25,426 nt of DNA from Oscillospiraceae bacterium (GTDB lineage: Bacteria; Bacillota; Clostridia; Oscillospirales; Oscillospiraceae), in contig JABLYK010000029.1 of NCBI GenBank assembly GCA_018265835.1, positions 1 to 25,426 on the forward strand, written 5' to 3'. Each line of letters opens with the position of its first letter. Position 1 is the first letter of the stretch. Positions 21,535-25,426 of this stretch are shown here, one piece after another. The position numbers and the translations under genes are program-made. The notes under the pieces are model-generated. The model worked only from the letters and a program-made list of their open reading frames with translations, ran no database searches and had not been told where the DNA came from.

Positions 21535-22314
21535 GTGTTGGAAGAAAAGCAGGCGCACAAAGCGAAGATTATAGCAGTCGCCGGAAAGGGCGGCGTCGGC
21601 AAGACTTCTCTCTGCTCCGCCATTGTGCGGGTTCTGGTGGAGGCGCACCCCGGTGCGCGCATTCTCGCCATCGACGCGGATCCGGCCATCGGCCTGTCCA
21701 CGGCGCTGGGCATCAAGGTCGAGCACACGATCGACGATATCCGCAACGAAGTGATCGAAACCTCCGAGCGCGGCGAGTACCGTCAGGCGATCGAGGTGCT
21801 CAATGAAGCGCGCTTTCGTATTTTCGACACGATGGTCGAATGCGAGGGCTTCGCATTTCTGGCCATCGGCCGTCCGGAGGCGGCGGGGTGCTACTGTTCG
21901 GTCAATTCGTATTTAAAAGAAGTCATCAATATGCTGGCCGGCGATTTTGACTATGTCGTGATTGACGGAGAAGCCGGCATCGAGCAGATCAGCCGCCGCG
22001 TGATGGATCAGGTAACGCACCTGCTGCTCATCACCGATCAGAGCGCCAAGGGTGTTCGCGTCTGCGAGGAGATCAAGCAGGTTGCGGACGAACTCATTAC
22101 ATATGAACGTGTCGGCGCCATTGTCAACCGCGTGGTTGACCCTGCCATGAATGAACACATTCAGATCAACGGTGTGGAAATTCTGGCCTTCGTTCCGACG
22201 GACGCACAGCATGCTGCCAACGACATTCAGGGCAAGAGCGTGTTTGCGCTTCCGGAGGATGCATTCGTTATCTCTGGAGTGAAGGATGCACTCCATAAGA
22301 TAGAAATCATTTAA
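21535..22314 (+). CDS. CooC-like P-loop ATPase (MinD/NifH superfamily)
   Basis: 259-aa ATPase with deviant Walker A GKGGVGKTS (residues 17-25), a second Asp motif AIDADP (45-50), and Walker B-like VVIDGEAGIE (141-150). A CxC motif, C119 and C121 in AGCYCSVN, matches the dimer-interface metal site of CooC, the ATPase that matures the nickel-iron-sulfur cluster of carbon monoxide dehydrogenase. GTG at 21535 follows GGAGAGGG. Here no dehydrogenase is present; the gene is first in a cluster with two HgdAB-like subunits and an activase, and the next gene follows after 32 bases. A role in assembling or reducing the metal cluster of those proteins is inferred from position. It might instead serve a nickel enzyme outside the window, given the divergent CooT-like gene. 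Confidence 0.82.
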   Translation: MLEEKQAHKAKIIAVAGKGGVGKTSLCSAIVRVLVEAHPGARILAIDADPAIGLSTALGIKVEHTIDDIRNEVIETSERGEYRQAIEVLNEARFRIFDTMVECEGFAFLAIGRPEAAGCYCSVNSYLKEVINMLAGDFDYVVIDGEAGIEQISRRVMDQVTHLLLITDQSAKGVRVCEEIKQVADELITYERVGAIVNRVVDPAMNEHIQINGVEILAFVPTDAQHAANDIQGKSVFALPEDAFVISGVKDALHKIEII

Positions 22315-22346
22315 ATTCAAAAAAAGGGAAGAAGAGGTGTAAACAT

Positions 22347-23543
22347 TTGAAGGATTTAAAGCATCTGATCTACTTTGAGAGCCTTCTTGACGATGCGAAC
22401 AACGAGCTGGTCAGACAGGCGCAGGCCGACGGCGGTCTCGCGCTCGGCTATACCTGCTTTCACATGCCGGAAGTACTTCTCAACGTGGACAATTGTTTCT
22501 CAGTGCGTCTGAGAGCACCGCATTGCAGCGCACCTGACATTGCAAGCTACTATATGTCGAACTACACCTGCCTGTACGCCAGAGCGCTCGTCGAGCGCGC
22601 GGTCGAAGGCGGCTACCAGTTCCTCGATGCAATGCTCGGCGTTGACGCTTGCTCCATGATGAACCGTGCAATGGAGCACTTCGATGTGCTGAAAGTGAAC
22701 GACAAGGAGAAGTTCTTTGTCACGCATTGCGACATTCCTTTCAAGACGACGGATTACTGCCTGGAGTCCTATATTCGTCAGATGCGCGTCCGCGTGCTGG
22801 ATCGCCTGACCGAGGTCTTTGGCGTTGATACGTCTGATGCGGCCATCCGCAAGGCTGTCGAGGAGCACAACGAGGTCTGCAAGATCATCTCCGAGATCGG
22901 CGAGATGCGCAAGGAAGAAAATCCGGTCATCACTGGCTACGAGTTCCACATCCTGAACCTCGTGAGCTACTGCTGCCCGAAGCAGCTGATTCTGCCCTAT
23001 CTGCGTGAGACTCTGGAAGAGCTCAAAAAGCGCAAGCCCGACAAGAAGAGTCCGTTCCGCGTTCGTGTTGCTCTGGTTGGCTCCGAGATCGACGATCCCA
23101 CGCTGACCAAGCTGATCGAAGACGCCGGCGCGCTCATCGTTGTCGACCGCTTCTGCTTCGGCTCCACGCCGGGCCGCGAGGTCATTGAGCTGACGGACGA
23201 CGAAGACGCTCTGACTCAGGTCTGCCGCCACTATCTGAAGCACTCTCAGTGCGCGCGCTACATGGAAGAAGAGAAGGTCATGGAGCGCCGCAACCTCGTC
23301 GATCGTCTGGCGAAGGAGTACAAGGCGGACGGCATCATCTACGAGCAGATGAAGTACTGCGATTACTGGGGCTTCGAGCGTGCGCTCGTCAGCCACATCA
23401 TGAACGAAGAGTATGGTTGGCCGGTTCTGTCGATCGACAGAATGTATGTCACCGGCGTCAGCGGCCAGCTCCGTACCCGCTGCCAGGCCTTCGTGGAATC
23501 GCTTGAAATCAAACGCATTCAGAGAGAAGGAGGCGTTCACTAA
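22347..23543 (+). CDS. 2-hydroxyacyl-CoA dehydratase / benzoyl-CoA reductase-type small subunit, cluster 2
   Basis: 398-aa HgdB/BcrC-family protein, the same length as its paralogue at 6896 and alike throughout: MKDLKHLIYFE opening, GVDTSDAAIR, LILPYLRETLEELKKRKPD, VGSEIDDP, and a shared GQLRTR...QAFVESLEIK ending. Probable iron-sulfur ligands C37 (GYTCFH), C75 (YTCLYAR) and C338 (MKYCDYW) are kept. It has more Cys than the paralogue (for example C60, C128, C138 and the CC pair at 209-210). The start is TTG at 22347, supported by AAGAGGTG and by alignment with the paralogue. The stop and next start overlap by one base (TAATG), as in cluster 1. It should form a complex with the 595-aa protein and be energised by the activase at 25386. 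Confidence 0.87.
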   Translation: MKDLKHLIYFESLLDDANNELVRQAQADGGLALGYTCFHMPEVLLNVDNCFSVRLRAPHCSAPDIASYYMSNYTCLYARALVERAVEGGYQFLDAMLGVDACSMMNRAMEHFDVLKVNDKEKFFVTHCDIPFKTTDYCLESYIRQMRVRVLDRLTEVFGVDTSDAAIRKAVEEHNEVCKIISEIGEMRKEENPVITGYEFHILNLVSYCCPKQLILPYLRETLEELKKRKPDKKSPFRVRVALVGSEIDDPTLTKLIEDAGALIVVDRFCFGSTPGREVIELTDDEDALTQVCRHYLKHSQCARYMEEEKVMERRNLVDRLAKEYKADGIIYEQMKYCDYWGFERALVSHIMNEEYGWPVLSIDRMYVTGVSGQLRTRCQAFVESLEIKRIQREGGVH

Positions 23544-25330
23544 TGGCTAAGACTCCGAAATACCCGAATCCTGCCTTCTTTAAAGAGAAGGATCAGATGA
23601 ACCTCAAGGCGCAGGCCGAAAACCTGAAGGTTGTTGGTGGTATCTTCTGGGATATGCTCAAGGCAACCGACTGGAAAGCCTGGGGTCAGGCGCGCGTAAA
23701 GGATGGCAAGGACACCATCGAGCGTGCCAAGGAAGAATATCAGGCATTCATGGCCTGCTCCAAGGACGAGAAGATCGACGCGATTCTCCACGGCGAGAAG
23801 CGTCTGGGCCGCCTGTACAAGGACGGTGCCATGGCGACCGTCCGCCGCGAGTGGCGCGGCATTGCCGACACCGCTTACGATTTCTATGAATGGGCTCGCA
23901 TGTGGGGCATGCTGCTCATGACCTTCAGCAAGGACCTCATCCCCGCTCTGAACAGTGCGCTGTACTACCGCTGGATGGTTTCCTATTTCTGCTGCCATGG
24001 CTTCATGGACAAGAACATCATGGGTCTGCGCGGCCGCGCGCTCAAGATGGCCCACATCCTCACCTATGATATCTTCCGCTACGTGGCTGAGAACCTCGTG
24101 CTCCTCGCCAAGTGCGACGAGAAGAACGGCAACTGCGTCTCCCTCAGCAAGAAGACCATTCTGTTCGACGAGATGACCATGGGCCAGCTGTTCGCAGGCT
24201 TCCCGGATGTGCCGAACCTGCCGCATCAGCTTCTGCCGATGTTCCTCGTCTCCGAGCTTGACCAGCTCACCTGCATCCCGTACATCGACGCGGTCGAGTC
24301 CTTCGGCCTGCCGGCAGACACCTGCCCGGTGCCGTCTTCCGAGTGCGGCGCTCTGGTTATCGACGCGCTGCCGCACATGGGCGCGTGCTTCATTTCCAGC
24401 TCCATGCCGTGCGACGGTTCCACGATGGCGTCCACCTACTACGGCCGCCGCTTCCCCGATATGCCGGTGTTCCACCTCTGCTTCCCCGTGCGTTACGAGG
24501 ACGAGGAGACCCTGCAGTGCGGTGCGGACGACATCAAGGCCTGCATCAAGTTCATCGAAGACACCGTCGGCGTCAAGTGGAACTGGGATCACTACTTTGA
24601 AGTCATCAAGCGCTTCAACGTGGAGACCAAGTACGAGCTGGAGAAGTGGGAAGTCAACAAGACCGCTTATCCGCAGCTCCTCGGCCCGTCCTACGAGCTG
24701 TTCCGCAAGTGGAACTACGAGATGGACGGCGGCGCTGATCCGCGCGTCGTCAAGACGTTCGAGAAGGTCAGCAAGATCCTCATGGAAGCTTACGAAGCGA
24801 AGGATGAGCCTTGGGTTGGCAAGATGCGTCACCGCGCAATCGTGTGGTCCTGCCCGGCGCACTACTACGCGAACTTCTCCAACTGGCTGGCAAACTGCTG
24901 GGGCATCAACGTCCTCGTCGAGATGGAGTCCCTCAACTTCACCAAGGAGCTGGAGACCGAAGACAAGGAAGAGGCGCTGCGTGACCTCGCCCGTCTGTAC
25001 GAGCGCATGGTTATGCGCCGTCACACCAACGGTGGCTACCAGAACGTCGTCGACGAGCTGTGGAGACAGTGCGAAGCTTGGAATGTTGAAATCGTCATCA
25101 TGTATCAGAACGTCGCGTGCAAGAACATGGCGACCGTTCAGGGCCTGCTGGATGAGCAGGGCCGCGAGCGTGGTCTGCACCTGATCTGGATCGAGCACGA
25201 CCTGATGGATCCGCGTACCGTTTCCCGTCGCTCCATGCGCGACAAGGTCAACGACTACATGCGCACCGTGTTCCAGGAAGAGCCGGTTGATCCGTCCCTC
25301 GTTGATTTCGCGGACGACGTCTGCATGTAA
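23543..25330 (+). CDS. 2-hydroxyacyl-CoA dehydratase / benzoyl-CoA reductase-type large subunit, cluster 2, with N-terminal extension
   Basis: 595 aa, paralogue of the 519-aa protein of cluster 1 but about 75 residues longer, mainly through an N-terminal stretch (to about residue 100) rich in Lys and Glu before the shared VRREWRGIADTAYDF motif. Shared Cys are in GLPADTC, GACF, MPCDGSTM, ANCWGI and VACKN; extra Cys not found in the paralogue include SSECG, WSCPA and the FCC pair. The segment MRRHTNGGYQ and the ending RTVSRRSMRDKVNDY are also shared. ATG at 23543 overlaps the previous stop. Together with the small subunit it should form a heterodimeric iron-sulfur enzyme using activase-supplied electrons. 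Known relatives include 2-hydroxyglutaryl-CoA dehydratase, benzoyl-CoA reductase and double-cubane cluster proteins; which applies cannot be settled here. Confidence 0.85.
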   Translation: MAKTPKYPNPAFFKEKDQMNLKAQAENLKVVGGIFWDMLKATDWKAWGQARVKDGKDTIERAKEEYQAFMACSKDEKIDAILHGEKRLGRLYKDGAMATVRREWRGIADTAYDFYEWARMWGMLLMTFSKDLIPALNSALYYRWMVSYFCCHGFMDKNIMGLRGRALKMAHILTYDIFRYVAENLVLLAKCDEKNGNCVSLSKKTILFDEMTMGQLFAGFPDVPNLPHQLLPMFLVSELDQLTCIPYIDAVESFGLPADTCPVPSSECGALVIDALPHMGACFISSSMPCDGSTMASTYYGRRFPDMPVFHLCFPVRYEDEETLQCGADDIKACIKFIEDTVGVKWNWDHYFEVIKRFNVETKYELEKWEVNKTAYPQLLGPSYELFRKWNYEMDGGADPRVVKTFEKVSKILMEAYEAKDEPWVGKMRHRAIVWSCPAHYYANFSNWLANCWGINVLVEMESLNFTKELETEDKEEALRDLARLYERMVMRRHTNGGYQNVVDELWRQCEAWNVEIVIMYQNVACKNMATVQGLLDEQGRERGLHLIWIEHDLMDPRTVSRRSMRDKVNDYMRTVFQEEPVDPSLVDFADDVCM

Positions 25331-25385
25331 GACATCTCAACTACATCTAAAATAACATTACTGATATTACTGGAGGAAACATAAA

Positions 25386-25426
25386 ATGAAATATTTTGGC
25401 GGATGCGACGTAGGTTCCACCTACAC
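25386..25426 (+). CDS. Start of a BadF/HgdC-type ATP-dependent activase (cut by window edge)
   Basis: Only 13 complete codons are visible: MKYFGGCDVGSTY, then a codon beginning AC. The CDVGSTYT stretch matches the first phosphate-binding loop of the ASKHA-fold activases (BadF/BadG/BcrA/HgdC), which bind a [4Fe-4S] cluster and use ATP to push electrons into the dehydratase or reductase. GGAGG at 25372-25376 precedes ATG at 25386. The 55-bp gap after the 595-aa gene has no terminator, so it should be in the same operon. The assignment rests on few residues but is strongly supported by context. Confidence 0.75.
   Translation, partial: MKYFGGCDVGSTY

Noticed and set aside
1..25426. tRNA or rRNA genes, CRISPR arrays, insertion sequences, prophage genes
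   Set aside because: I looked for cloverleaf-like patterns with CCA-type ends, evenly spaced direct repeats, transposase-like or phage structural genes, and saw none that stand up.

Overview
The window looks like a chromosomal segment of a GC-rich anaerobic Gram-positive gut bacterium (Bacillota, Clostridia, probably the Oscillospiraceae neighbourhood). This rests on the gene set: a BceAB-type ABC transporter, a YlmH-like S4 protein, a CBS-containing family II pyrophosphatase, oxygen-sensitive 2-hydroxyacyl-CoA dehydratase/benzoyl-CoA reductase-type (HgdAB/BcrBC) proteins and a CooC-like ATPase. Clear AGGAGG-type ribosome binding sites, many TTGACA/TATAAT promoters and repeated GC-rich intergenic palindromes fit this. 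Species cannot be named from the sequence alone.

Layout. 1-3514: a BceAB-like transporter pair followed by a small lipoprotein, ending in intergenic palindromic repeats. 3650-4275: divergent XRE regulator and a small acidic protein, with a promoter overlapped by a candidate operator. 4275-4944: a gene-poor stretch with a repeat copy, a perfect 34-bp palindrome, and a compact locus of two convergent consensus promoters around a 27-codon ORF, which looks like a type I toxin-antitoxin module. 4945-6558 (-): CBS-DRTGG-CBS-DHH pyrophosphatase. 6600-10592: HgdAB-like cluster 1 (398-aa subunit, 519-aa subunit, a 57-aa membrane protein and a FadR/GntR regulator, in one tightly coupled operon). Two near-identical palindromes of GntR type flank its promoter. 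10651-13993: a Tet(M)/EF-G-like GTPase with a C-terminal NYN (YacP/Rae1-like) nuclease domain, followed by a YlmH-like protein; both point to ribosome surveillance. 14129-19496: a large MMPL/RND-type transporter with a long repetitive helical region, convergent with a free-standing protein resembling its C-terminal third. 19785-20354 (-): MntP manganese exporter. 20779-21244 (-): CooT-like nickel-binding protein and a His-rich protein behind a long structured leader. 21535-25426 (+): HgdAB-like cluster 2 (CooC-like ATPase, 398-aa and 595-aa subunits, and the start of a BadF/HgdC-type activase cut by the window edge).

How they fit together. The two HgdAB-like clusters are clearly paralogous, with equal-length small subunits, the same one-base stop/start overlap and shared cysteine positions. 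Cluster 2 carries the ATP-dependent partners (CooC-like ATPase and activase). Cluster 1 shows neither and is instead bundled with a small membrane protein and its own regulator. Cluster 1 may depend on the cluster 2 activase in trans. The metal-handling genes (CooT-like, His-rich) start divergently from the CooC-like gene, so a link between metal supply and this metalloenzyme system is plausible but unproven. The substrate of either cluster cannot be read from the sequence.
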